From an uncultured Spartobacteria bacterium (GTDB lineage Bacteria > Verrucomicrobiota > Verrucomicrobiia > Chthoniobacterales > JAATET01): DNA of 64,000 nucleotides. Shown one piece after another: positions 18,063 to 26,202 of this stretch. Position 1 is the stretch's first letter, and each line of letters begins with the position of its first letter. The notes below the pieces were generated by a model. That model saw nothing but the letters and a program-made list of their open reading frames with translations, searched no databases and was not told the DNA's origin. A program made the translations under genes and the position numbers. The stretch is from positions 310,001 through 374,000 of the forward strand of contig CALLUD010000006.1 of assembly GCA_938011325.1 (NCBI GenBank). The letters are read 5' to 3'.

Positions 18063-18638
18063 TCAGCAATCCTCCGGCAGAATCTCTGCAATTTCCTCCG
18101 CCACGATGCGGGCGGCGTGTCGCACGCGCGGGGCAAGCCGCCGTTTCTCGAGTTTTCGAAGAAACTGCCTCGCCTTTTTCGCGGTCGTTTCACAACGTGC
18201 TCTCGATTTCCGCGTGCGCATGTTGTCGAGGTAATCGGCGAGCTTCACGAGCTGCAACTCCTCGCCGGCGTCCGCGAGCGCGTTCTGATAGACGCAACGG
18301 TCGCGCTTTCGCCCCAGCTTCGGCTTCGTCAAAAGCAACACTGCGTCCGCCACCCGCGAACCGAACTCACGCCGAACTTCGCCGTAGCCCGTCGAGGTGT
18401 CTTCGAGCACATCGTGCAGCAACGCGATCGCCACGGTTTCCCCATCGCTCACGCCAAACGAGTCCCGCAGTCTCATCGCGACGCGGAGCGCATGTTCGAT
18501 GGCGGCTTCGCCGGAACTTTGACGCCATTCCCCGCTCAATCGCTCGCGGGCAAAGGCAAGGGCTCGTTTGACCACCGCCGACGGAATGCGATCCAATGCG
18601 GTGCGGGAAACTGTTGGGAGAAGTTCGAGGGATTGCAC
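18063..18638 (-). CDS. HD-domain phosphohydrolase (SpoT/MESH1-like)
   Basis: A 191-aa HD-superfamily hydrolase. An upstream His in EHALRVAMRL and the LLHDVLEDT motif provide the metal-binding His and His-Asp pair, and a later Asp sits in VKLADYLDNMR. This arrangement is the one seen in stand-alone (p)ppGpp hydrolases and the SpoT hydrolase domain; the synthetase domain is absent. It probably hydrolyses a nucleotide pyrophosphate. It is convergent with the DUF421 cluster and codirectional with the receiver gene upstream. Confidence 0.8.
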   Translation of the reverse strand: MQSLELLPTVSRTALDRIPSAVVKRALAFARERLSGEWRQSSGEAAIEHALRVAMRLRDSFGVSDGETVAIALLHDVLEDTSTGYGEVRREFGSRVADAVLLLTKPKLGRKRDRCVYQNALADAGEELQLVKLADYLDNMRTRKSRARCETTAKKARQFLRKLEKRRLAPRVRHAARIVAEEIAEILPEDC

Positions 18639-18720
18639 AACGACTTATCGCACGAAGCCGGCGAGGCATTCCGTCGGTATCTTCCCCGATTCATCGCGCA
18701 GCGGATCCCCTAAGGGACCT

Positions 18721-19119
18721 TCAAGGGACGCGCGCGGCGGGAAGGCCGGAGAGCGCTTCCCTCAGAAGTGCGAAATCGAGCGGCTTCGCGAGATGCTCGT
18801 CAAACCCCGCGCGTCGCGACCGCTCGCGATCCTCCGGAAGCACATGCCCGCTCAACGCCACGATGCGCAGAGTGCGATCTGCGCTGCGACTGCGAATGAC
18901 CGAGCAGACGTCGAATCCGTCGAGCTTCGGCATGTTCAGGTCGAGGATGAGCACCGTCGGCCGAAAAGCGGCGAACCGTCGCAGAACCTCCATTCCATCG
19001 GATGCGGATTGGACTTCGTGACCTTCGGCTTCCAGCGCCGCCCTCAGGGCCATCAACGTATCTTCATGATCGTCGGCAAGAAGGATTCGCTCCTTTCGAT
19101 ACAACTTCGGTGCTTCCAT
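18721..19119 (-). CDS. Stand-alone response-regulator receiver protein
   Basis: A 132-aa CheY-like receiver. It has the acidic pair in LLADDHED (about 15-18), the phospho-acceptor Asp in LILDLNMPKLDG (about 60), the conserved Ser/Thr region in VALSGH and the Lys in LAKPLD (about 112). No output domain follows, so it acts by protein interaction or as a phosphorelay step. No histidine kinase is encoded nearby. A 209-bp gap separates its start from the divergent PRC-barrel gene. Confidence 0.92.
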   Translation of the reverse strand: MEAPKLYRKERILLADDHEDTLMALRAALEAEGHEVQSASDGMEVLRRFAAFRPTVLILDLNMPKLDGFDVCSVIRSRSADRTLRIVALSGHVLPEDRERSRRAGFDEHLAKPLDFALLREALSGLPAARVP

Positions 19120-19328
19120 TTGTGATGGGGGATTTCGCGCGCGACTCGTAAGTCGTTCGCATGGAAGCCATCATCGCCGATTCCTCGGACATCGCATATC
19201 GGGCTCCGCGATGAACGAACCGTCAGGTATTTCGCCCAGGCAGCCTCCCGGGAGTTGCCGCCCCGACAAAAAGAAAGCCCATCCTGTCACGGGGTTGCAT
19301 CCGATCCATCTCGCACAATTCAAAAATC

Positions 19329-19751
19329 ATGAAACGCATCCTCCCCTTCTTATTGCTTCCCATCTTCATCGCCGGCACCGCTTTCGCCGCTCCCAACGAT
19401 CTCGGTCTCGTCACCGTCGACGATCTCGACGATGCCAGCATCACCAACATGCAGGACGAGAACATCGGAGAAATCGAAGAACTCCTGCTCGATCCGCAAT
19501 CCGGGCGGATCCGCTATGCGGTAATCGAAGTCAACAAAGCCTGGGCGTTGAATGATCCCGAGGTGCTCGTTCCATATGCCTTGCTGAAAGTTCAGCCAAA
19601 TCAGCACGGCGCTCCGGAAGTGAAGATCGATGCAACGAAGGAAAAGCTGGAGCAGGCGCCGAAATACAACGAACGCGACGCGCGCCAGCTTCACGACCGG
19701 CAGACGTCGGAACCGGTCTTCTCCTATTGGGGCGTCACCTGGGAGGACTAA
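19329..19751 (+). CDS. Exported PRC-barrel domain protein
   Basis: 140 aa with a signal peptide (MKRILPFLLLPIFIAGTAFAA) and then a PRC-barrel domain. The domain is recognised by the small beta-barrel pattern: a short strand naming a linked element (MQDENIGEIEELLLDPQSGRI), then RYAVIEV and a third strand with the residues defining the barrel floor (LVPYALLKV). Exported PRC-barrel proteins are common in stress gene groups; the ligand is unknown. A GC-rich stem-loop follows its stop. Confidence 0.85.
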   Translation: MKRILPFLLLPIFIAGTAFAAPNDLGLVTVDDLDDASITNMQDENIGEIEELLLDPQSGRIRYAVIEVNKAWALNDPEVLVPYALLKVQPNQHGAPEVKIDATKEKLEQAPKYNERDARQLHDRQTSEPVFSYWGVTWED

Positions 19752-19800
19752 CCCGGGGGCGCGGAGCGCGCAGCAACTTACAGATCTTCACAGCGATCCC

Positions 19801-19831
19801 GCGGCCGCCCACCCTTCAAGTTGGCGGCCGC
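19801..19831 (+). terminator. Stem-loop after the PRC-barrel gene
   Basis: A perfect 9-bp inverted repeat (GCGGCCGCC / GGCGGCCGC) with a 13-nt loop lies 50 bases after the stop. The following bases are T-rich only loosely (GTCTCTTCC), so it is a weak intrinsic terminator or pause site. Confidence 0.6.
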
Positions 19832-19899
19832 GTCTCTTCCGGGACACGCGATTCTTCCGGAAAAACATCCGACACGAGCGGCCACTGCGATTTCTCTGC

Positions 19900-20082
19900 A
19901 TGCCGGCAACATCCAAAAAACAGCAGATGGCAGCAGGTGCCGCGCTTTCCGCGAAACGCGGGAAACGCAGCAAATCGAGCCTCAAAGGCGCCTCGAAAAG
20001 CATGGCCGAGTCGATGAGCGAAAAACAGCTCCGTGACATGGCGGGCACGAAGCGGAAAAAACTGCCGAAGAAGAAAAGCTAG
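19900..20082 (+). CDS. DUF3008-family small basic protein, 60 aa
   Basis: The ATG at 19900 opens a 60-residue Lys/Ser/Ala-rich protein matching the DUF3008 pattern: MPATSKKQQ start, then an alanine/lysine stretch, KSMSEKQLRDMA and a LPKK end. Longer in-frame starts (from 19630) run through the PRC gene and are not credible. The function is unknown. The isochorismatase-like GTG lies 2 bases after its stop. Confidence 0.8.
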   Translation: MPATSKKQQMAAGAALSAKRGKRSKSSLKGASKSMAESMSEKQLRDMAGTKRKKLPKKKS

Positions 20083-20084
20083 CC

Positions 20085-20666
20085 GTGGGCGGCAGCGGTC
20101 AAACGGGCGGCACGAAGCATCCGGATGCGCTCATCCTGATCGACGTCATCAATGACTTCGAATTCCCCGGCGCCAGGAAACTCCTGCGTTCGGCGGAGAC
20201 CGTGGCCGACAGAATCTCCGCGTTGAAGGCTCGTGCCAGCAGGGCGGGAGTGCCGATCGTTTATGTGAACGACAACTTCGGTCGCTGGCGTTCGGACTTT
20301 CGTCAGCAGGTCGAGCATTGCATGGCACGCGGATGCCCGGGCCGGAAGATCGTGGAAAAGCTGCAACCCGATAAAAACGACTTCTTCGTGTTGAAGCCGA
20401 TGCATTCCGGCTTCTACTCGACGACGTTGGCGCTCCTTCTCGACGAACTCGGCAGCCGGCGATTGATTCTCTGCGGATTCGCCGCCGACCTCTGCGTTCT
20501 TTACACGGCAAACGACGCCTACATGCGCCATTTCGATCTGGCGGTGCCCGCCGATTGCACCGCCGCGGAGACACGGGAACGCGATCGCTTCGCGTTGCAG
20601 CACATCGAGAACCAGCTCAAGGCCGACGTTCGCGACGCTGCAAAGATCCGGTTTCGTCGAAAGTGA
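20085..20666 (+). CDS. Isochorismatase-family cysteine hydrolase
   Basis: 193 aa with the cysteine-hydrolase triad of this fold: Asp in LIDVINDF (about 20), Lys in KPMHSGF (about 105) and Cys137 in GFAADLCVLYTA, with the family cis-peptide just before it. The group includes isochorismatases and amidases such as nicotinamidase; the substrate cannot be assigned. The GTG start is close behind the DUF3008 gene and cotranscription is likely. Confidence 0.88.
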   Translation: MGGSGQTGGTKHPDALILIDVINDFEFPGARKLLRSAETVADRISALKARASRAGVPIVYVNDNFGRWRSDFRQQVEHCMARGCPGRKIVEKLQPDKNDFFVLKPMHSGFYSTTLALLLDELGSRRLILCGFAADLCVLYTANDAYMRHFDLAVPADCTAAETRERDRFALQHIENQLKADVRDAAKIRFRRK

Positions 20667-20747
20667 CAACCAACGGGCAAATCGTCGCCGAACCCTCTTT
20701 GTAAGATTTCATCCAACCCTCGCGCGAGCGAGCCCACCGCCCCTCAC

Positions 20748-21116
20748 ATGAAACAGAAATCCGAAACCTATCGCATCGAGATCGCCGGAAAGGGCTTTGG
20801 AGAGGCCGGTGATGATCTCATTTTCCAGCGCGCCGCTGAGATCGCAAAATTGAACGGGCACGACCGGCCTACCGAGCACGACATTCTCGCCGCCCGTGAG
20901 GAGTTGGCTCACCCGATCACCGAACCAAACGACGACGACGTTTCGATGGAGGAATCCGAGCGGCTTGGCACGGGAGATCCCGTTGTGTCACATGGCACCA
21001 AGGCGCCGCGCCTCGAACCACGGGACGAGCAACTGGCCGCCGACGAGCTGGTGCGCGAAGGCATCGAGGAGGCCGATCGCGAGATACGCATTCGCTCAAC
21101 GGAGGAACTCGACTAG
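20748..21116 (+). CDS. Hypothetical acidic protein, 122 aa (possibly DUF2934-like)
   Basis: A soluble, acidic, Glu/Asp-rich protein without a signal peptide. The segment IFQRAAEIAKLNGHDRPTEH followed by an AAREEL helix resembles the small DUF2934 helical motif, but the match is weak. The second half is probably disordered. It ends the plus-strand stress-type gene run; the next gene is convergent. Confidence 0.6.
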   Translation: MKQKSETYRIEIAGKGFGEAGDDLIFQRAAEIAKLNGHDRPTEHDILAAREELAHPITEPNDDDVSMEESERLGTGDPVVSHGTKAPRLEPRDEQLAADELVREGIEEADREIRIRSTEELD

Positions 21117-21125
21117 CGCACGTCC

Positions 21126-21929
21126 TTACTGGCGTTCCGCGGCGGCGGTCCAGGCATCCGCCTGTTTTTCGGTAAGCAGGTGCCGTGAATGAATTCGCGG
21201 ATCGAGGTATCCCAGTCGCTCGATGTCGTCGAGATACTGCGAGCGCGACAGCAGTGTGCCATTGCAAGTTTTCGTCCCTGCAGGATTCGGCAAGGCTTGC
21301 AGCTTGCGAAAAACCCAATCGGGAACGGTCGCGGCGAGATCCGGATAAACGAAGCGAAAGATCAGCAGGTGCGCGAGGAGGATGCAGCCGTCATCACCAA
21401 AGCGATCGAGCAACCTCCGCCAGTCGATCGACGAAGCGCAGCCCCGCAGCAGGTGCATGATGTCCGCGCCATCGAATCGCTCGCGCTCCATGATGAACGC
21501 CTTTTGCCAGATGATTTCCTCGACCGGGCAAAGCCTCACCTCGCGCTTGAGGATGATCGCCGGACACGCATGGCGGATCCACTCATCATCCACGGGGCAC
21601 AGCCCGTTGCCCGAATTGAAGATCACGTCGATGAACGACTTCCCCGAGTGCACCTTCGCGATCCAGTGCTCAAACACGACCGCGGCCGAGAATCCCGCCC
21701 TCGAAAACGCCTCGAGCACACGGTCGACATCGTCGCGCCGAACCATCACGTCGAAGTCCTTCGTGTATCGAAGAACGCCCGAGTAGTGCGCCAAGGCAAA
21801 GGCTCCCCCGACCAGCCAGGGCACGCCGCTCTCGTCGAGAATCTCCATGGCCCGCGAGTAAAACTGCTCTTCGAAAGCGGTGAGCTTCGCGGAGATATCG
21901 ATGAACTGCAAGGGGGCCTCCACGAACAA
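21126..21929 (-). CDS. Nucleotidyltransferase-fold protein
   Basis: 267 aa. The N-terminal region has the polymerase-beta/MNT-type signature: Gly-Gly in WLVGGAFALAHYSG (about 42-52), then KDFDVMV (about 57-63) with the catalytic Asp pair, and a third Asp in SFIDVIF (about 98). No helical toxin-partner gene (HEPN/MntA type) lies beside it, so a stand-alone role is likely. The substrate is unknown. It is divergent from the metallophosphoesterase, with an 84-bp gap. Confidence 0.78.
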   Translation of the reverse strand: MFVEAPLQFIDISAKLTAFEEQFYSRAMEILDESGVPWLVGGAFALAHYSGVLRYTKDFDVMVRRDDVDRVLEAFSRAGFSAAVVFEHWIAKVHSGKSFIDVIFNSGNGLCPVDDEWIRHACPAIILKREVRLCPVEEIIWQKAFIMERERFDGADIMHLLRGCASSIDWRRLLDRFGDDGCILLAHLLIFRFVYPDLAATVPDWVFRKLQALPNPAGTKTCNGTLLSRSQYLDDIERLGYLDPRIHSRHLLTEKQADAWTAAAERQ

Positions 21930-22013
21930 GGATCGCGGGAGAGCCGGAGTTCGGGCGTCGAAAATCGTCGGACACGCCCGCGTTCAACCGTCCGCGCGCG
22001 AACCCTTTTCGCC

Positions 22014-22727
22014 ATGTCAGCACGCATCGCCGCCGTCGCCGATCTTCATTACACCCGCCAATGTCGCGGCCGGCTGGATGAGTTGTTTCGTCACGCCTCT
22101 CACCATGCGGATGTCCTGTGCCTCTGTGGCGACCTCACCGACTACGGGATCGCGGAGGAAGCGGAGCTGCTTGCCAGCGATCTCCACACCCACCTCTCGA
22201 TCCCTTGCGTCGCCGTGCTCGGGAATCACGATTTCGAATCCGGCACTCCGGAAAAAGTCATCGAAATCCTCAGCCAGGCCGGCGTGCGATTCCTCGACGG
22301 CGAATCCGTGGAAATTCACGGCGTGATGTTTGCCGGAGTGTGCGGATTTGGCGGCGGTTTCGACTCGCGCATGCTCAACGCATGGGGCGAGCCGATGATC
22401 AAGGCCTTCGTGCAGGAAGCAATCGACCACGCACTGCGACTCGAAAAGGCCCTCGCGCGAAACTCCGGCATCGCCAAGGTCGTCGTCACGCACTACGCGC
22501 CCATTCGCGCCACCGTCATGGGCGAGGACCCCGAAATCTTTCCCTTTCTCGGCTCCTCCCGGCTTGAAGGTCCGATCAACCGCCAGACAGCCGCCCTCGC
22601 GTTTCACGGCCACGCGCATCATGGGTCCCCCGAGGGAAAAACCTCGGCGGGGATTCCCGTTTACAACGTCTCCCTTCCGATCCTGTCGCGCACCATGAAC
22701 CCGCCGGTCCGCATCGTGGAAGTGTGA
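22014..22727 (+). CDS. Calcineurin-like metallophosphoesterase
   Basis: 237 aa from the ATG at 22014. Its metal-binding blocks are in order: ADLHY (D-x-H), GDLTDYG (GD), GNHDFE (GNHD), THYAP (TH) and GHAHHG (GHxH). These are the full dimetal site of the family. It is a hydrolase of phosphoesters, perhaps nucleic-acid related given the neighbouring Ku/LigD genes, but the substrate is not shown. The longer in-frame extension upstream overlaps the nucleotidyltransferase antisense and is not used. Confidence 0.9.
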   Translation: MSARIAAVADLHYTRQCRGRLDELFRHASHHADVLCLCGDLTDYGIAEEAELLASDLHTHLSIPCVAVLGNHDFESGTPEKVIEILSQAGVRFLDGESVEIHGVMFAGVCGFGGGFDSRMLNAWGEPMIKAFVQEAIDHALRLEKALARNSGIAKVVVTHYAPIRATVMGEDPEIFPFLGSSRLEGPINRQTAALAFHGHAHHGSPEGKTSAGIPVYNVSLPILSRTMNPPVRIVEV

Positions 22728-22788
22728 CCTTCCATCCAAAAGCCCCGCGGCATCCGATCTCCCGGAACAGGCACCCCTGCATTTTCCC

Positions 22789-23658
22789 ATGAGAGCCATC
22801 TGGAAAGGATCCATCAGCTTCGGACTCGTTACTGTGCCGATCTCGCTTTATCCCGCCGTGCGGCGGGAGGAGTTGCGATTTCGGCTCTTGCGGCGCTCGG
22901 ACCTCAGTCCGGTGAGTTACAAGCGCGTCGCCGAGGCCGATGGCAAGGAGGTGGCATGGGATGAGATCGTGAAGGGCTACGAATATGAGAAGGGAAAATT
23001 CGTCGTGCTGAAAGACGAGGACTTCGAGCGGGTGGATGTCGAGGCGACGCAGACGGTGGAGATCATGAGCTTCGTGAAGCTTCAGGAAGTGAACCCGCTC
23101 CTTTTCAACAAGCCGTATTACATGGAGGTCGAGAAGGGCGGCGCCAAGGCCTACGCGCTGCTGCGGGAGGCGCTCGAAAAAGCGGGGAAGATCGCGATCG
23201 CGCGGGTCGTCATCAAGACACGCCAGCACCTCGCCGCAGTGAAGCCGCAGGAAAACGGCCTCATCCTTGAACTCATGTATTTCCCGCACGAGTTGCGTTC
23301 GCTCTCGGAAATCAAGATGCCGGAGAAGACGACGGTCGGTCGCAAGGAAATGGACATGGCGACGAAGCTCATCGAGAGCATGACCGAGAAGTGGAATCCC
23401 GACCATTTCACCGACGAGTATCGCGACGCGTTGCAGAAGGTGATCGAGGAGAAGATCGAGGCGGGCGGGCGCGAGCTGCCTTCCAAAAAGGCGCACCGTC
23501 GCAAGCCGACGAATGTCATCGACCTCGTCTCGGTGCTTCAACAAAGCATCAAGGCGACCTCCGAAAAGGGCAACGGACGTGGCAGCGGACGGAGGACGTC
23601 GACGAAAAAGAAAGCAGCCGCGAAGTCGAAATCCCGTCCGCGCAGGAAAGCCGCGTAG
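22789..23658 (+). CDS. ku: Ku protein (NHEJ end-binding)
   Basis: 289 aa of bacterial Ku, the homodimeric ring that binds double-strand DNA ends and recruits LigD. The core begins MRAIWKGSISFGLVTVPI, the hallmark N-terminus, and the LigD-interacting region follows. The C-terminal 45 residues are Lys/Arg/Ser-rich (GRRTSTKKKAAAKSKSRPRRKAA region), a typical basic DNA-binding tail. The ligase gene follows 6 bases after the stop, so Ku and ligase are coexpressed. Confidence 0.96.
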   Translation: MRAIWKGSISFGLVTVPISLYPAVRREELRFRLLRRSDLSPVSYKRVAEADGKEVAWDEIVKGYEYEKGKFVVLKDEDFERVDVEATQTVEIMSFVKLQEVNPLLFNKPYYMEVEKGGAKAYALLREALEKAGKIAIARVVIKTRQHLAAVKPQENGLILELMYFPHELRSLSEIKMPEKTTVGRKEMDMATKLIESMTEKWNPDHFTDEYRDALQKVIEEKIEAGGRELPSKKAHRRKPTNVIDLVSVLQQSIKATSEKGNGRGSGRRTSTKKKAAAKSKSRPRRKAA

Positions 23659-23664
23659 CCTTCG

Positions 23665-25248
23665 ATGTCCCTGCGCGAATACACACGGAAGCGCGATTTC
23701 AAAAAGACCGCGGAGCCACGTGGCACCGGCAAGGCAAAGGAAAACGGCCGCCGGTTCGTCATTCAGAAGCATGCGGCGCGGCGGCTGCACTACGACTTTC
23801 GCCTCGAGCTCGGCGGCGCGTTGAAGTCGTGGGCGGTGCCGAAGGGGATTCCGCTCGAGCACGGCGAGCGGCGACTGGCGGTGCATGTCGAAGACCATCC
23901 GCTGGCCTACGCGGATTTCGAGGGCAGCATTCCGGAGGGTCAGTATGGAGCGGGCACGGTGATGGTGTGGGATCGCGGGACCTTCGAGCCACTGTCCCGC
24001 GCGCCACTCAAGGAACTCGAGAACGGCAAGCTGCACTTCGTGCTCCATGGCGAGAAGCTCGAGGGCGAGTGGTATCTCGTGCGGATGCACGACAGCGACG
24101 AGTGGCTGCTCATTCGCGGCGGCGGGACCTTGAAGGCAATCTCGAAGAAGCAGGATGACACCTCGGCGCTGACGGGGAAGTCGATGCGCGCCCTTGCGGA
24201 AAGCGGACGCGTGTGGAACTCGAAGGCGAGGACCGCGGACAAAAAGCCCGCACGCCGTTCGTGCGCAAAGAAGGGGAAGGCTCCTGCGTTCGTCGAGCCG
24301 ATGAAGGCAAAACTCGTCGAATCGCCGCCACGCGGCTCGTGGCTCTACGAGATCAAGTTCGACGGCTGGCGTGCGCTCGCGCTCAAGGGTGGAAGCGCCG
24401 TGCAGCTCCTGTCGCGAAACCGGAAGAGCTTCACGGACAAGTTTCCGGAAATCGTCGAAGGACTGGCCGCGCTCGACACGCAAAGCGCGATCATCGACGG
24501 CGAAATCGTCGCGCTCGATGACGCAGGGCGATCATCGTTTCAGCTTCTGCAGGCTCGCGACCTCGGCGAGGAGAATCCGGCCACGTATTTTTACGCGTTC
24601 GACCTCCTGCATTGTGATGGCGAGGATCTGCGCGGGGAACCGATCGAGGCTCGCAAGGAGCGCCTCGAAAAACTGCTGACGGGAGCATCGGATTCGATCC
24701 GCTATTCCGCGGCACTCGGGAGCGACGCGAAATCGCTGCTCGCACAGGCGAAAAAGCTCGGCCTCGAAGGACTCATCGGCAAGCGTGCCGGTTCCGCGTA
24801 TGAAACAGGCCGGCGCAGCGGCTCGTGGATCAAGCTCAAGCTCCAGCGCGAGCAGGAATTCGTCATCGGCGGCTACACCGAGCCCGGCGGCGCACGGAAG
24901 CATTTCGGCGCACTCATTGTCGGCTACTACGAGAAAGGGAGGCTGCTTTGCGCGGGCAAGGTCGGCACGGGCTTCGACGAAAAGCTGCTCGCGAGCCTGC
25001 ACGCGGACTTTCGCAGGATCGCCACGGACGCATGCCCGTTTGCGAACCTTCCCGAAAAGAGCGCGGGCCGCTGGATGCAGGGCATCACGCCCGCGGTGAT
25101 GAAGCGCTGCCATTGGGTGAAACCTACGATGGTCTGCCAGCTCAAGTTCAACGAATGGACTCGCGACGGGCGGCTGCGACAACCGGTCTTCCTGGGCTTG
25201 CGCAAGGACAAGAACGCGCGCGACGTCGTGCGCGAAACTCCCGCCTGA
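23665..25248 (+). CDS. ligD: LigD-type 3'-phosphoesterase / ATP-dependent DNA ligase (no polymerase domain)
   Basis: 527 aa. Residues about 25-150 form the phosphoesterase domain that trims 3' ends (HAARRLHYDFRLE with the conserved His and Asp residues, then EDHPLAYADFEG). Residues about 210-520 form the ATP-dependent ligase: adenylated Lys231 in EIKFDGWR, DGEIVALD, the FYAFDLLH block and the OB-fold end. The primase-polymerase domain that is fused in many LigD proteins is missing here and is encoded as a separate gene 2 bases downstream. Together with Ku this forms a non-homologous end-joining operon. Confidence 0.94.
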   Translation: MSLREYTRKRDFKKTAEPRGTGKAKENGRRFVIQKHAARRLHYDFRLELGGALKSWAVPKGIPLEHGERRLAVHVEDHPLAYADFEGSIPEGQYGAGTVMVWDRGTFEPLSRAPLKELENGKLHFVLHGEKLEGEWYLVRMHDSDEWLLIRGGGTLKAISKKQDDTSALTGKSMRALAESGRVWNSKARTADKKPARRSCAKKGKAPAFVEPMKAKLVESPPRGSWLYEIKFDGWRALALKGGSAVQLLSRNRKSFTDKFPEIVEGLAALDTQSAIIDGEIVALDDAGRSSFQLLQARDLGEENPATYFYAFDLLHCDGEDLRGEPIEARKERLEKLLTGASDSIRYSAALGSDAKSLLAQAKKLGLEGLIGKRAGSAYETGRRSGSWIKLKLQREQEFVIGGYTEPGGARKHFGALIVGYYEKGRLLCAGKVGTGFDEKLLASLHADFRRIATDACPFANLPEKSAGRWMQGITPAVMKRCHWVKPTMVCQLKFNEWTRDGRLRQPVFLGLRKDKNARDVVRETPA

Positions 25249-25250
25249 CG

Positions 25251-26177
25251 ATGGCACGCAAGGCGACCACGCTCGACATCCAGGGCACAAGGGTGGAGGT
25301 GAGCAATCTCGACAAGGTGTTCTATCCGGAGACGGGGTTCACCAAAGGTGAGGTCATCGACTACTACGTGCGCATCTCGCCGTGGCTGCTGCCGCATTTG
25401 AAGGATCGCCCGATCAGCCTGAAGCGTTACCCCAACGGCGTGGAGGGCTTCTTTTTTTACGAGAAGCAATGCCCGTCGCACCGGCCGGAGTGGATCCGCA
25501 CGACGAAAGTGCCGAAGAGCGAAGGCGGAGAAATCAATTACTGCGTGATGAACGACCTGCCCGCGCTCGTGTGGGCGGCGAACCTCGCGGATCTCGAGCT
25601 GCACACGTTCCTGCACAAGGCGCGTGCGTTGAATCGCCCGACCGCGCTGGCGTTCGATCTCGATCCCGGTGCGCCGGCGGACATTCTCACCTGCGCGCGA
25701 GTCGCCCTGTGGGTGCGGGAGATTTTCGCCGGCTTTGGAATGGAAAGCTTTCCAAAGACCTCCGGCTCCAAAGGCATGCAGGTCTACGTGCCGCTCAACG
25801 TGGCGACGACCTACGAGCGAACGAAAGGCATCGCCCACGCAATCGCGGAAGCCCTGGAGCTGGCGCATCCGGACCTCGTTGTTTCCCGCATGCAGAAAAG
25901 CCTGCGCAAGGGCAAGGTGTTCGTCGACTGGAGCCAGAACGACGACAAGAAGACGACGGTGTGCGTCTATTCCCTCCGCGCGAAAAGCCAGCCGAGCGTG
26001 TCGACGCCCGTGCATTGGGGCGAAGTGGAAGCATCGCTAAAGCGAAAGCGCCCCCTCGCCTTCGGCCCCGAGGAGGTCATTCAGCGCGCAGAAAAACACG
26101 GCGACCTTTTCGAACCGGTCCTCACGCTGAAGCAGAAACTTCCGACGCTGAAGCAGCTCCGCGAAAAACTCCAATAG
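25251..26177 (+). CDS. LigD-type polymerase/primase domain as a separate protein
   Basis: 308 aa. It matches the NHEJ archaeo-eukaryotic primase-polymerase domain: the N-terminus VSNLDKVFYPETGFTKGEV, KRYPNGVEG, the catalytic D136-L-D138 pair with following Pro-Gly, KTSGSKGMQVY near residue 165 and a third acidic site in KVFVDWSQN. These polymerases fill gaps with dNTPs or NTPs at broken ends. The ATG at 25251 lies 2 bases after the ligase stop; the upstream in-frame extension overlaps the ligase and is not credible. Its freestanding form means the three LigD activities are split over two coupled genes. Confidence 0.94.
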   Translation: MARKATTLDIQGTRVEVSNLDKVFYPETGFTKGEVIDYYVRISPWLLPHLKDRPISLKRYPNGVEGFFFYEKQCPSHRPEWIRTTKVPKSEGGEINYCVMNDLPALVWAANLADLELHTFLHKARALNRPTALAFDLDPGAPADILTCARVALWVREIFAGFGMESFPKTSGSKGMQVYVPLNVATTYERTKGIAHAIAEALELAHPDLVVSRMQKSLRKGKVFVDWSQNDDKKTTVCVYSLRAKSQPSVSTPVHWGEVEASLKRKRPLAFGPEEVIQRAEKHGDLFEPVLTLKQKLPTLKQLREKLQ

Positions 26178-26202
26178 CGGCGGCCACGACCCTGCGTCGC
26201 TG

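Noticed and set aside
21126..21929. MntA/HEPN toxin-antitoxin system
   Set aside because: The nucleotidyltransferase fold is present, but no adjacent HEPN gene or short overlapping partner is seen.
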